This document shows, one piece after another, positions 43,562 through 54,000 of a stretch of DNA of 64,000 nucleotides; position 1 is the first letter of the stretch, and each line of letters opens with the position of its first letter. The position numbers were made by a program, and so were the translations under genes. The DNA comes from a bacterium (GTDB lineage: Bacteria; Planctomycetota; Planctomycetia; Planctomycetales; Planctomycetaceae), in assembly GCA_016124895.1 (NCBI GenBank), contig WGMU01000006.1:1-64000 (forward strand). Direction: 5' to 3'. The notes under the pieces were generated by a model. It had not been told where the DNA came from and ran no database searches. It saw only the letters and a list, made by a program, of their open reading frames with translations.

Positions 43562-44011
43562 CTACACCGCCACGGGAACGTCCATCCCCAGATTGACCTG
43601 AACTCGCTGCAGCAGGTTCTGCAGCAGATCGACTTCATCCGGACTCATGTCGCGAGTGGCTCGATTGCGAACCCGCTTCAGCACGCGGACAACCTGCGAC
43701 CACGCGGGTTCGGCTTCCGGCTGCACGGAAATCAGTTTGCGTCGCCGGTCGGACGGATCGCCGCCCCGGAGAATCCAGCCGGCCGACTCCATCCGATCCA
43801 GAATGCGCACCAGCGTCGGAGGTTCGATCGCCATTCGCTCGGCCAGTTCGACCTGCGACAGCGTGCCTGCCAGCTTCAGCCAGCCCAGCACCTGAAACTG
43901 CCGGAACGTGATCCCGAACTCCGCCAGCTCCGCCTCCAGCACGCGCTGATAGCCGAACGAGGTCACCGTAATCCAGTAGCCAATGCTGGCCTGAAAGTCG
44001 TACTGCGCCAT
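43562..44011 (-). CDS. MarR-family transcriptional regulator
   Basis: This 149-residue DNA-binding regulator has the MarR winged-helix plan: helix bundle with RVLEAELAEFGITFRQFQVLGWL, the recognition helix region SQVELAERMAIEPPTLVRILDRME, the wing AGWILRGGDPSDRRRKLISV and a C-terminal dimerisation helix with NLLQRVQVNLGM. It starts at an ATG with AGGA upstream. MarR proteins usually repress their own operon and release upon ligand binding. It is first in a minus-strand operon with the adaptor and RND genes, and a likely operator palindrome lies at 44089-44103, about 78 bases upstream. Confidence 0.93.
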   Translation of the reverse strand: MAQYDFQASIGYWITVTSFGYQRVLEAELAEFGITFRQFQVLGWLKLAGTLSQVELAERMAIEPPTLVRILDRMESAGWILRGGDPSDRRRKLISVQPEAEPAWSQVVRVLKRVRNRATRDMSPDEVDLLQNLLQRVQVNLGMDVPVAV

Positions 44012-44409
44012 GCGTCCTGAGTCCCCGCCCCAGCCCCGTCGTCAACTGCTCGCCGATGTCAGATCCAGAATCTCCACGACGAGATTTCGTTAGCAAGACT
44101 AACAATTGGCCTGAGTATCAGCCTGAGCGGACGATCTGTCAACGGCTCTCGAACGCCACCGTGACGGCCTGCACGCTGGTGACCAGGACGGAACACGAAC
44201 GGCAAGTCATTCCACCGTCTCAGGGATTTCCCGACTATTCGCAGTCATTCAACAATCCGTTAACGGACCTGATGACTTTGCTTCGCGCCGGGATACGATG
44301 CGGCCAGAGACGCCCGGCAGGATCATTCAGCACGTCTGCCGTTGTTCTGGCGTCCAAAGAATGGCGGGCCGTTCCGGAGTTGCTGATTCAGGCACTGTGG
44401 GAGGTCGTC
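44012..44409. other. divergent intergenic region
   Basis: These 398 bases separate the marR operon (-) from the secreted repeat-protein gene (+). An inverted repeat at 44089-44103 is the only regulatory candidate that I see. A frame continues upstream of the plus-strand gene to 44056 but encodes no signal peptide and lacks a ribosome site, so it is treated as leader. Confidence 0.4.
44089..44103. promoter_or_regulatory. possible MarR operator
   Basis: GTTAG and CTAAC flank CAAGA, in an A+T-richer patch than the surroundings, 78 bases before the marR start codon. MarR-family operators are typically short inverted repeats of this size upstream of their own gene. The assignment rests only on position and symmetry. 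Confidence 0.4.
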
Positions 44410-45831
44410 ATGACTCGTCCAACTGGATTTCGGTGGAGAAGTGTTGCGGCGTGGTGTGTGAGCGGGCTGCTGGTTTCGGCCAGTTCAGCAGTCTGGAGTC
44501 CGGCTGCTCAGGCCCAGGACAAACAGGCAGAAGCAAGACCGGCGGCTCAGGAGTCGGCCAGTCAGGCGACATCCGGGAAGGCGGCGACCGTCGCCGATGC
44601 CGTCCGCGTGCTGGATCTCAACGCCTTTCAGGCAATGCCCGGCGCAGCAGAGCCAGTCAATCGCACCGTCGCGCGGCTGTCGTATAACGTGACGAGTAAC
44701 TGTCAGGCCGCGTTTGACTTTCACCGCGCAAAACTGCTGCAACTGAAGTGGACCGAAGAGCCCGGCAGCGCGGTGACGGAGCAGTATGCCAGCGGAATGT
44801 TTTCCCGCGACGGGTTTCTGGCCTCGCTGTCTGCGACGCCGCTCGGCGACCCGAAGCAGCCCGGTCTGATTAACGTTTCGCTGACGCTGCACGGCAACGT
44901 GGACCTGAAGAAGCTGCCGCAGCCACCAAATCTCAAAGAGATCTACGTCGGGCCGCAGGTCGCAATGTATGCAACCAGCGCCTCGGTCGCCGACACGACG
45001 GCCGCCGCTCGCGAACTGCTGCTGAAAGCCGGCTGGCAGCCGTACGGACAGACACAGGGCTCGCAGTGGTACAAGCAGAACGCCGTCCGATTGACCGTGA
45101 CGATCGGCGCCGCGCCGGCTCAGGGCGGAGCAACCAGCGTCAGCTACAGCGCCGAACAGCTTTCGGCCGACGTCCCCGCACCGGCCGACACCGTGCAGCT
45201 TCAGTATGCGGATTCGACAAAGCAGATCCTCTTCGACACGAAGGACAGCGAAGACGGCATCATCGACTTCTACCGGAAGAAACTGGGCGAATCCGGCTGG
45301 AAGTCGACGACGGACAACCCGGTGAAGATCGGCTTCCGCGACACAATGATCTTTCGCGACCCCGCGCAGGACATGTTCACTCTGGAGATGTACCCGATCA
45401 AAGACGAGAACGTCCTCCGCGTGACGATGAAGTATCAGACCGCCGCCGAAGTGGCCGAAATCGAAAAGCAGGTGAAGGAACAGGTTGCCGCGGCAAAGAA
45501 GAAACGCGACGCCGAAAACAGCAGGCCGATCCCGAAAGTCAGCATCAAGCCGCCGGCCGATGCGACCGTGACTGAAGCCACGGCAAAGCGCATGGAATTC
45601 ACCCTCGCGTCCGGCAAAGCAAAGGCTGCCGTCGACGCGCTGCGCAAGACGTTCAAAGCCGACGGCTGGAAAGAAGACGCCACCATCGCCGAGGCAATGG
45701 TCGGCGACATCACCTTCAGGAAAGGTGATCAGGAAATCTCGCTCAGCTACGTCGACCCCGGTTTCATCCCGGCCGAAATCACCATTGACGGCAAGCGGGT
45801 CGAACTCGTGACAGCAGGAGGCGGCGAATAA
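44410..45831 (+). CDS. secreted protein with four tandem repeats of about 65-90 residues
   Basis: This 473-residue protein has a signal peptide (residues 1-36, ending AQAQ). I do not recognise a family. Four units appear at about 98-170, 195-260, 282-343 and 403-468. Each begins with a helix of the form A..F...L...GW (anchoring tryptophans W114, W209, W297, W420), followed by two or three beta-strands with the pattern 'y.r.g..l...' and a closing 'v.l.y'. A charged helix (about 345-372) sits between units three and four. The fold is probably alpha/beta in each unit. Long antisense frames here are shadows. It is divergent from the RND operon and precedes the YhaO-like gene by 199 bases. Confidence 0.8.
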   Translation: MTRPTGFRWRSVAAWCVSGLLVSASSAVWSPAAQAQDKQAEARPAAQESASQATSGKAATVADAVRVLDLNAFQAMPGAAEPVNRTVARLSYNVTSNCQAAFDFHRAKLLQLKWTEEPGSAVTEQYASGMFSRDGFLASLSATPLGDPKQPGLINVSLTLHGNVDLKKLPQPPNLKEIYVGPQVAMYATSASVADTTAAARELLLKAGWQPYGQTQGSQWYKQNAVRLTVTIGAAPAQGGATSVSYSAEQLSADVPAPADTVQLQYADSTKQILFDTKDSEDGIIDFYRKKLGESGWKSTTDNPVKIGFRDTMIFRDPAQDMFTLEMYPIKDENVLRVTMKYQTAAEVAEIEKQVKEQVAAAKKKRDAENSRPIPKVSIKPPADATVTEATAKRMEFTLASGKAKAAVDALRKTFKADGWKEDATIAEAMVGDITFRKGDQEISLSYVDPGFIPAEITIDGKRVELVTAGGGE

Positions 45832-46030
45832 GGCCGCACTCGATCGCCGGACTGGTCTGAGGGCTGACCAGTCCGGTCGATGCTCTCTGCGTCTCGACCG
45901 AGCCGCGATCGCCGCGCCGCTGAGCCGGTCCGTCTGCTTGACGCTGCGACGGAACATGCGTTAGTGACTCGCGGGTGGAGCTTCGTGCGGGACAGCGAAG
46001 CTCGAAGTTACTCGGTGAGGCACAGCGGCG

Positions 46031-47317
46031 ATGCGGTTTCTTCACGCGGCAGATATTCATCTCGACAGCCCCTTGCGCGGGCTGTCGCGGTATGAGGGTG
46101 CGCCGGAGGAGGAGATTCGGCAGGCGACTCGAAAGGCACTGCAGAATCTGATCGGGCTGGCCATTGACGAGCGGGTTGACTTCGTTCTGATCGCGGGCGA
46201 CCTCTACGACGGCGACTGGCAGGACCATCAGACCGGGCTGTTCTTCGGAGCCCAGATGGTTCGGCTGAATGATGCCGGCATCCCGGTGCTGATGATCCGC
46301 GGCAACCACGACGCGGCCAGCAGGATGACGAAATCGCTGCGTCTGCCGGCAAACGTCACGCTGTTCGATCACGATCGGCCGCACACCGTGACGCTCGAAG
46401 ACCTGGGCGTCGCCGTTCATGGGCAGTCATTCGCAAAGCAGGCCGTCACGGACAACATCGCGTTGAAGTATCCGGTGGCCGTGCCGGGGCTGTTTAACAT
46501 TGGTCTGCTGCATACCTCATTGACCGGCGCCGAGGGGCACGAGAATTACGCGCCGTGCTCGACCGACGATCTGCTGCGGCTGGGGTACGACTACTGGGCT
46601 CTCGGGCACGTTCATGAGCGGCGGATCATCAACGAAGCAGGTGTCGGCATCGGCCAACCACCAATCGTCTTTTCCGGAAACATTCAGGGACGCCATATTC
46701 GCGAAGCAGGCCCGCGCGGCTGTTATCTCGTCACTGTCGAACCCGGCCACGCGCCTCTGCTCGACTTCCGGCCGCTCGACGTCTTCCGCTGGGAAGTCTG
46801 TTCGTTAAACGCCGCCGAAGACGACTCGACCGACGACGTGCTCGCGACCTTTGACGAGCAGCTTGCCGGGATCGTCGACGCAGCCGACGGGCTGCCACTG
46901 GGCGTTCGCATTGAAGTCGCCGGACGCTGTGCCGCTCATGCCGAGTTCGCAGCGCATCCAGAACACTGGCTGGAAGAATTCCGCAACGCGGCAACGCAGT
47001 CCGGACACGGTCGCGTCTGGCTGGAGAAAGCCAGCTTCCGCACGCAGCCGCCGCTTGATCCTGATGAACAGACCGACGATGGCCCGCTGCTGGAACTGCG
47101 CGGTCTACTGGCCGAGGTGCGCGACTCGTCTGAGCTGCGTAACGAGCTGACTGCAACGCTCGACACACTGCTGAAGAAGCTGCCAACCGAACTGACGCGT
47201 GGCGACGACGCGCTGCCGTTCGCAACTCCAGAGTCGTCGACGGACTGGCTCGACGGCGTGCTCAACAGCGTCGAACCGCTGCTTGTCGAGCACCTCCGCG
47301 GGGAGGTCCGGTCATGA
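46031..47317 (+). CDS. metallophosphoesterase, SbcD/YhaO-like DNA repair nuclease
   Basis: This 428-residue protein is a Mre11/SbcD-type phosphoesterase. Metal-binding motifs in order: DIH (D8, H10), GDLYD (56-60), GNHD (91-94), GLLH (H161) and GHVH (H193, H195). It has a capping domain after residue 225 with no long additional insertion. Mre11-type enzymes act with an SMC-like ATPase to process DNA ends. Its last four bases overlap the start of the next gene (ATGA), so the two are translated together. This pairing matches the Bacillus YhaO-YhaN arrangement better than SbcD-SbcC. The ATG at 46031 lies directly before the MRFLHAADIHLDSP domain start. Confidence 0.94.
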   Translation: MRFLHAADIHLDSPLRGLSRYEGAPEEEIRQATRKALQNLIGLAIDERVDFVLIAGDLYDGDWQDHQTGLFFGAQMVRLNDAGIPVLMIRGNHDAASRMTKSLRLPANVTLFDHDRPHTVTLEDLGVAVHGQSFAKQAVTDNIALKYPVAVPGLFNIGLLHTSLTGAEGHENYAPCSTDDLLRLGYDYWALGHVHERRIINEAGVGIGQPPIVFSGNIQGRHIREAGPRGCYLVTVEPGHAPLLDFRPLDVFRWEVCSLNAAEDDSTDDVLATFDEQLAGIVDAADGLPLGVRIEVAGRCAAHAEFAAHPEHWLEEFRNAATQSGHGRVWLEKASFRTQPPLDPDEQTDDGPLLELRGLLAEVRDSSELRNELTATLDTLLKKLPTELTRGDDALPFATPESSTDWLDGVLNSVEPLLVEHLRGEVRS

Positions 47318-50300
47318 GAATCCGGCAGCTCGACCTGATCGCCTTCGGCCATTTCACCGGCGAGTCGCTCTCGCTTAATCCTGGCGAAACCGGCATCGAC
47401 ATCATTTACGGACCGAACGAAGCCGGCAAAAGCACAACGCTGCGCGCGGTCCAGTGTCTGCTGTTCGGCTTTCCGGCCCGGACGTCCGACAGCTTTCTAC
47501 ACGCGAACACGAAGCTTCGTGTCGGCGCGACACTCGTTCTGCCTGACAGTTCGACACTGTCCGTCGTGCGCCGCAAAGGCAACGTCAAAACGCTGCGCGA
47601 CCAGCGAGACGATGAGGTCGTCGACGACGGGCAGCTTGCCGCGCTGCTCGGACCGCTGGAGTCCGACTCGTTCCGCTCGCGCTTCGCGCTCGACGGTGAG
47701 GAACTTGCGCGTGGCGGGCAGGCAATCGTCAACGGGCACGGCGAACTGGCGGCAGCTCTGTTTGCCGCGGCCTCCAGCGGACGGCAGCTTGATGAGTTGC
47801 GCAGCCGTCTTGAAAAACGAGCCGCCGAGCTGTTCAAGGAGCGGGCGTCAAAGCCGACGATCAATACGGACCTCAAGCGGCTGAGTGAACTCAAGGAACA
47901 AATCCGCGACGCCTCGCTGCCACCGGTCGAATGGCAGCAGACGCGCGAAGAACTCGATCGCCTGGATCAACGCCGCGATGAGATCTCAGCCAGACTGAGT
48001 GAACTCGAAGCAGCGATCAGACAGCGCGAACGCTTCCGCGACGCGCTGCCATCGATTGCCCGCCGCCGCGAAGCCACCACAGAACTCGAACGGCTCGGCG
48101 ACGTGCCCTCGCTGAGCGACGACTTTTCCGATCGCCGCAGTTCGACCGTCGCCGCGCTCGCCAGTCTGAGGCAGCAGATCGCGAGTGCTGAAGCCGATCT
48201 TGAATCACGGCGCGGCGGGCTCGACAAACTGGACGTGTCGGACGAGCTGCTCAGTCACGATGCGACCATTCGCGAACTCCGTGACGACGTCCGCCGCATT
48301 CGAGAACTGAGGAATTCAGTCGGCGATCGCGCGAGGGAAATCGAGCAGCTCAAGAAGATGGCAGCCGGTTGCCTGCGCGAACTGCGGTGGTCCGAGTCCG
48401 ACGAGCTGCCCGATTCGATGCGGCCGTCGTCGAGTTTGAACCGTCGACTCGATCAACTTCGCGGTGAGTTTCAGAAGTTGCAGCAGAAGCAGCACGGCCT
48501 GACCGATCGCGAAGCTGACCAGCAGGCAGCGATCAGCGACGCTCAGCAACTGCTCGCCGCGACGCCGCCGATTACTGATTACGCGGAACTGAAACTCGCC
48601 GTCGAACTCGCCCGCCAGGCCGGCCCGCTGGAACGGCAACGCGACGAGGCGCGGGCCGAGCAGCAGCGGCTCACTGCGAAACTAGATTCCGAACTCGCTG
48701 GTCTGACTTTGTGGACCGGCAGCGTCGATGATCTCGAACGCCTGGCGGTACCACTCACCGAAACACTCGACCGGTTCGAGCAGGACATCGCCGCGCTGGA
48801 ACAATCGCTGGCCGAGCAACAGCGAGAACTCGCGCAGACAAACAAAGAGATCTCGAAGGCGGAAATAAAGCTCAGCCGCCTGACCGCCGACCGCGATGTC
48901 CCGACCGAGCAGTCACTGACGGAAGCTCGCGAACTGCGCGACCGCGGCTGGCAGCTCCTCGCGCAACGGTTGCCTGGCATCAAGAGACATTCGGGAAGAG
49001 ACACCTCAACACTCTCGGACGAAGAAGCTGCATTCGTTGCTGCTGTGATCCCTGACGCGAACGCTGCGACGCCGGAACATCTCATCGCTGCCTACGAACA
49101 GACGCTGCGTCACGCGGACCAGATCGGCGATCAACTTCGCCGGAAAGCGCAGCTTGTCGCCGACGCTGCTGCACTGCGAAATGCGCTCCGCGAGTTGCTG
49201 CAACATCGCGAGGAAATCGAAGCGACTGTCGCCGCGACGCAGAACCAGCTTTCCGAACAGACCAGCGAATGGTGCGATCACTGGACGCCTCTGGAAATCG
49301 AGCCGCTGTCTCCGCGCGAAATGAAGGAGTGGTGTCGCCGCCGGCTCAGCATTCTCGAACGTGCCGCCGATGTCCGTTTGTCTGCAGAGAAAGTCGCGCA
49401 GCTCGAACTTCAGATCGAGCAGCAGACCCGGCAGCTTTCGGACCAGGTTCCCATTGAGAAACCAGCTTCACTGGCCAGCCTGCTCAAGCATGCTGAGGGC
49501 GAGCTGGCCGCGCGGATCGCTGCAGAAAACTCTCGCCGCCTGCTCAGCGACTCGCTGCAGAAAGAACAGGTGGCGCTGCAGAAACTGCAACGCGAGCGGG
49601 AATCTGTCGAGCGGGAACTCGCAGACTGGCAGTCGCGCTGGCAGCCGCTTGCGCAGGAACTCGGAGCTGCCAACGAGTCCGATCCCAACGTTGCACTGCA
49701 TCGGCTGCAGCAGATCGAAAGCTGGTTCGCGACGCGGGATCAGAAGGCGAACCTCGACACCGCCAACCAGCAGGCCCATGAGCAGTCGGACGCGTTCGAT
49801 CAGCGAGCCATGACTGTACTGACTCGACTGGCCGGCGACCTGCTGCCGGCCGCGGACCTGACAGTCGCCATTGAAGAGCTTGATTCGCGCCGCGAGTTGA
49901 ACCGGACGCTGGCGACGAAACGCGACCAGGCGCAGCACGAACTGCAGTTACGGGAAACCGGCCTCGAAGACGCGAAGCGGAAGCTCGCTGAGACAGAATC
50001 GACGCTGCAGTTGCTCTGCCGGGAAGCAAAAGCCGGGTCGATTGACGACCTGCCGAACATCGAACACCGCGCCGAGCTGAAACGTCGTGCTGAGGAACGT
50101 CTTCACACGGCCACGGAATCGCTGGCGACCTTCAGCGGCGGACTACCGCTCGATCAGTTTGCCGACGAGGCTGCAGTCTTCGCACTCGAACAGCTCGACG
50201 CAGAGATCGCCGAACAGTCAAGTCGACGCGACGAATTGCGGGCGGAACTTGACGACGTGCTCGACCAGCGTGGCAAACTCAGCGAGAAGCTCAGCGGCTG

Positions 50301-50892
50301 GACCGGCGAGAGCCGCGCCGCGCAGGCGAACGAAGATCGGGAAGGCGTGCTCGCCGGCATTCGCAGCGATGCCGAGGAGTTTGCCCGGCTGGTGATCGTT
50401 TCCGAAGTCCTGGGCCGCACCGGCGAACGCTATCGCGAGAAGCACCAGGGACCAGTACTCGGCCAGGCCAGCGAGCTGTTTCGCGAGCTGACCTGCGGCG
50501 CGTTCTCGGGAATTCAGACCGACTATGACGACAAGGGAATGCCGATCATTGTCGGCCTGCGTGGCGGCAGCTCCACGAACAGCGAATCGGAAACAGCCGA
50601 ACGCGTCGCCGTCTCCGGCATGAGCGAAGGCACCAACGACCAGCTTTATCTTGCACTGCGACTGGCAAGTCTCGACGAGTATCTGTCTCAGCACGAGCCC
50701 GTCCCGCTGCTGATCGACGACCTGCTGATCCGCTTCGACGATGCCCGCACCTCTGCCACGCTACGGGTTCTCGGAGAACTCTCGCGACGCACGCAGGTCA
50801 TCCTCTTCACCCATCACGAACACATCCTTGACCTCGCCAGCAGTACGCTCGACGACGACCTGCTGCACATCCACCGGCTGGATGGTCGGTAA
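47314..50892 (+). CDS. SMC/Rad50-like AAA ATPase, YhaN type
   Basis: This 1192-residue ATPase has an N-terminal half with Walker A YGPNEAGKSTT (residues 32-42), a very long coiled coil (about 170-1020) and a C-terminal half with the signature VSGMSEGTNDQLYLALRL and Walker B VPLLIDDLL. The switch residue is in LFTHHEHI. The coil carries no CxxC zinc hook: its few cysteines are scattered (AAGC, EWCDHW, LLCREA). This fits the YhaN branch rather than SbcC or Rad50. It is coupled to the YhaO-like gene, and GGGGAGG upstream is a good ribosome site within that gene. It likely works in DNA end processing or genome maintenance. Confidence 0.93.
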   Translation: MRIRQLDLIAFGHFTGESLSLNPGETGIDIIYGPNEAGKSTTLRAVQCLLFGFPARTSDSFLHANTKLRVGATLVLPDSSTLSVVRRKGNVKTLRDQRDDEVVDDGQLAALLGPLESDSFRSRFALDGEELARGGQAIVNGHGELAAALFAAASSGRQLDELRSRLEKRAAELFKERASKPTINTDLKRLSELKEQIRDASLPPVEWQQTREELDRLDQRRDEISARLSELEAAIRQRERFRDALPSIARRREATTELERLGDVPSLSDDFSDRRSSTVAALASLRQQIASAEADLESRRGGLDKLDVSDELLSHDATIRELRDDVRRIRELRNSVGDRAREIEQLKKMAAGCLRELRWSESDELPDSMRPSSSLNRRLDQLRGEFQKLQQKQHGLTDREADQQAAISDAQQLLAATPPITDYAELKLAVELARQAGPLERQRDEARAEQQRLTAKLDSELAGLTLWTGSVDDLERLAVPLTETLDRFEQDIAALEQSLAEQQRELAQTNKEISKAEIKLSRLTADRDVPTEQSLTEARELRDRGWQLLAQRLPGIKRHSGRDTSTLSDEEAAFVAAVIPDANAATPEHLIAAYEQTLRHADQIGDQLRRKAQLVADAAALRNALRELLQHREEIEATVAATQNQLSEQTSEWCDHWTPLEIEPLSPREMKEWCRRRLSILERAADVRLSAEKVAQLELQIEQQTRQLSDQVPIEKPASLASLLKHAEGELAARIAAENSRRLLSDSLQKEQVALQKLQRERESVERELADWQSRWQPLAQELGAANESDPNVALHRLQQIESWFATRDQKANLDTANQQAHEQSDAFDQRAMTVLTRLAGDLLPAADLTVAIEELDSRRELNRTLATKRDQAQHELQLRETGLEDAKRKLAETESTLQLLCREAKAGSIDDLPNIEHRAELKRRAEERLHTATESLATFSGGLPLDQFADEAAVFALEQLDAEIAEQSSRRDELRAELDDVLDQRGKLSEKLSGWTGESRAAQANEDREGVLAGIRSDAEEFARLVIVSEVLGRTGERYREKHQGPVLGQASELFRELTCGAFSGIQTDYDDKGMPIIVGLRGGSSTNSESETAERVAVSGMSEGTNDQLYLALRLASLDEYLSQHEPVPLLIDDLLIRFDDARTSATLRVLGELSRRTQVILFTHHEHILDLASSTLDDDLLHIHRLDGR

Positions 50893-50993
50893 TACGGCAG
50901 GCGAGCTGCTCCGAAACGCGCAGGACATCAGTGTCCGCGTTGCACCTGCCGAACGTGGTCGCTCGCAGGAAGCAACCGGTCACTGCACCTGAC

Positions 50994-51045
50994 CAGGTTT
51001 CAGAGAAACCTGACAGCCGTTGGACTGAGAGCGTCTCCGCTCAGT
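50994..51045. terminator. possible bidirectional terminator hairpins
   Basis: CAGGTTTC and GAAACCTG (50994-51012, loop AGA) give a perfect eight-pair stem in the convergent gap between the YhaN-like gene and the giant FHA gene. A second stem, ACTGAG with CTCAGT at 51024-51045, reaches into the giant gene's stop codon. No T-run is obvious, so the role as terminator is an inference from position. Confidence 0.4.
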
Positions 51046-54000
51046 GCGTGTGTTGCGAGGTCCAGGGGTTGCCACTGTAGGCGCGGCCCTGATTGATGTA
51101 TTTGTCGTAGCGGTCTTCCGCGGATTTGCGGCGGCTTTTGCGTGTCGCCTGCTCTTTCTTCCACGAGCTGGCCCGTTGCCAGCGGACAAAGGTGCGGAAC
51201 ATCTCGATCAGGGCGATCGCTCCAATGACGATCGCGACCCAGCCGTACGTCGCCCACGAGATCGTGCTCGTGAAATCGCTGGTGAGGTACGCGCCGCCCA
51301 TGCCCATCGCGATGACAGCCAGTCCGCAGTCCACCCACATTTTGCGGCTGAGCTTGCGCTGCGTATGTTCGGTCAGCGCGTTGCGAGCGGACTGGTTGGC
51401 GACATCGCGCAACGAAGTCATGGCCAGGCGACGTGCCAGCTCCCGGCTCTTTTCGCGGCGTTCGGAATCGTCCTGACCGTCCTCGACGGATGCGCCGCGG
51501 ACTTCTGACCGGTCGACTTCGGGACTCGTCGGTTCGACCGCCCGTGCCCATTCCGGCTCGACAACTTCAACCGGTACGTCGATCGAGTGTTCCTGCTCGT
51601 CGTCGGCCGCCGCTTCCAATTCCGAGTCGGCGTCGGCATTCGCATCGGCGTCTGACTTTGCCGGATCCACCTCGGCTGCTGGCGGATTGCCGCTCTGCGA
51701 GTCGTCTCCACGGTTGATGCCGAACATCGAACTCAGGATCGATCGGAACTGCTTCGCCTCGTCCTCTTCGTTCTTCGCGCCGGCCTTCGCCTGGTCGGCA
51801 AGCTCCGTAATCTCGACCGGTCCGTTCTTCTTCGCCTTCTTCTTTTTGCGGCGGCGTGAGCGGAAGAAGCCACGTGGCCGCTCGTCTTCCTCATCGTCAC
51901 CGCCTTCCAGTTCCTCGAGCGCCCGCTGAGCCTGCTCACGCTGCTGCGCGATCTCCTCGCGTTCCTGACGCAAGGCTTCGACTTCCGCCTCGACTTCTTC
52001 AATCCGATCTGTCAGCGAATCGTCTGCCTCGGACTCGAGCGACTCGTCAGCGCCAACCAGCAGTTCGTCTTCTTCATAATCCAGGTCGAGCGTGTACTCG
52101 ATCGATTCGTCATCGCCGACAATCGGCTCGAAGACATCAACAGTGGCCGAATGTTCGCGCGTCAGTTGATCGCGAAGCTGCGTCAGTTGCGTGACCATGG
52201 CCGAAAGCTGCTGCCGCTCGATGTTCCGCGCCCGGCGTTCGTGTGTGAGTTCCTGCATGGCCAGATCGAAGCGGCCTTCCGCGTTGTCGTGTCCGGTCTC
52301 ACTCAACTCGCGGTTCAGTTCGTCGCGGCGCCGATCGAGTTCGGCCCGTTCGGCCAGCAGGCTTTCAAGCTGTCGCGACATGACGGCGATCTGCGCCTGC
52401 AGACCTTCGCGGTTAGCCTGCAGCGATTTCGTGGCTCCTCGAATCTCCGTTTCGCGGCGAGCGATCGTGCGCTGCTGTTCGGAGAGCTTGCGACGTTCGA
52501 GGGACATGCGCTGCCGCATCTCCTGAACCTGCTGCTGACCGTCCTCAAATCGGGCTTCGAGATTCCGCAACTGAACACGTTCGGCTTCGCGGACCTGTCG
52601 TTCGCGGTGCAGTTCATCGAGTGCCGCTTCAAGTCGCAGTGCGAGATCGCCGGCGCGCCGACTGACTTCGCCGTTCTGCGACACCAGCTTGTCACGTTCG
52701 GTGTCGAGCTTCTCCCAGTCGAACCTGAGCTTCTCGCGGCCCGAACCGATCGTTGCCCGCAGCGCTTCGAGTTCCTGGCGTTCGAGTTCGACTTCCTCAC
52801 GCGTCCGGGTGATGTCCATCTCGCGCTGCGCGAGCTTCATCTTCTGGCTCGACAGCTCATCCTCACGAGACGACACAGTCAGGCGGAACGACTGCAGTTG
52901 TTCGGACTCAGCAGCGAAGTGCTGCCGCAGCGCCGCGAGTTCCGCTCTTTCAGTGGCCAGCTCGCGTTCCATCTCGGCAATGCGACTGCGTTCCGTGTCG
53001 CGGCTCTGACGTTCCCGTTCGAGTTCCTGCAGCGCCGCTTCGACGCGCTCGGCAAGCTGCTGCTGCGCTTCGGTCGGTTCCGCATCGCCCGTCATGATGC
53101 GTTCTTCAAGTTCGGCGATGCGGCGTCGGTCGGCATCGCGCTGTTCACGTTCAGCCTGCAGCTCACGCAGAGATTCTTCGAGCCGACTTGTCAGCTCGAC
53201 TTCCTTTTCTGCCAGCCCGCTGTGCTGCTCGGCGAGTTCGACTTTGCCGGCTTCCAGTTTGTGCCGTTCGGTGCGGATGTCGGCGTGCTCGCGGTTCAGC
53301 TCGTCCAGCCGCGAGTGCATGGCTTCGCGGTCTCCGTTGAGCGCCGTTTTTGCATCGCCCAGTTGCGTTTCCAGCAGTTCCAGCTTCTTCTTCAGTGCGT
53401 CGACATGCTGCCGATCGGCGACGACTTCCGCCCGTTCGGTATCCACGCGGGCGAGATCCGCATCGATGCGCGTCTTCTCAGCTTCCAGTTTCGCCTGCTG
53501 AGATTCGACCCTGGCCTGCTCCAGCGCCAACCGGGCTCGCTCCGCCGAGACTTCGACCTTCTCGGTCTCCAGCTCGCTCTGCAGTTCCGTGATTCGCGCC
53601 CGCTGCTCCTTCAGCTCTTCGCGATCCTGGCTGCAGGCGTCGCGTTCGGCATCCAGTTCTTCGCGAGCCGCAGCGAGTTCCAGCTCCTTCTCATCAAGGC
53701 ACTCCCGCTGCGCATCTAACTTCTGCAACTCCGAATCCAACTGTGCCTCGCGGAGTTCGACCTCCGCCCGCTGGGATTCCAACTGTTCGATCTCTTCAAA
53801 CAGCTTTTCCTGCTCGGATTCGAGTGCCACTTCACGGCGCTCAATACTGGCTGCCAGTTCGTCGAGTTCCAGTTGCCGCGTCTCAATTTCCGCCGTCTTC
53901 GCCGCCAGTTCGTCGGCCTGCTCAGCGAACGCTGCCTTCTCCGCGGCCAGCGTCGCCTGTTCTTCTTCCAGCGCGGCAAGTTCCAGTTCAATCTTCTGCT

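Noticed and set aside
44056-44409. Upstream extension of the secreted repeat protein
   Set aside because: It would place more than 100 residues before the signal peptide and overlap the marR control region.
44485-45957. 490-codon minus-strand frame opposite the secreted repeat protein
   Set aside because: The plus-strand product has a signal peptide and four internal repeats; the antisense product starts with no signal and has a random, R- and C-rich composition.
47314-50892. SbcC or Rad50 with zinc hook
   Set aside because: No CxxC exists in the coiled coil, and gene pairing and domain order fit YhaN.
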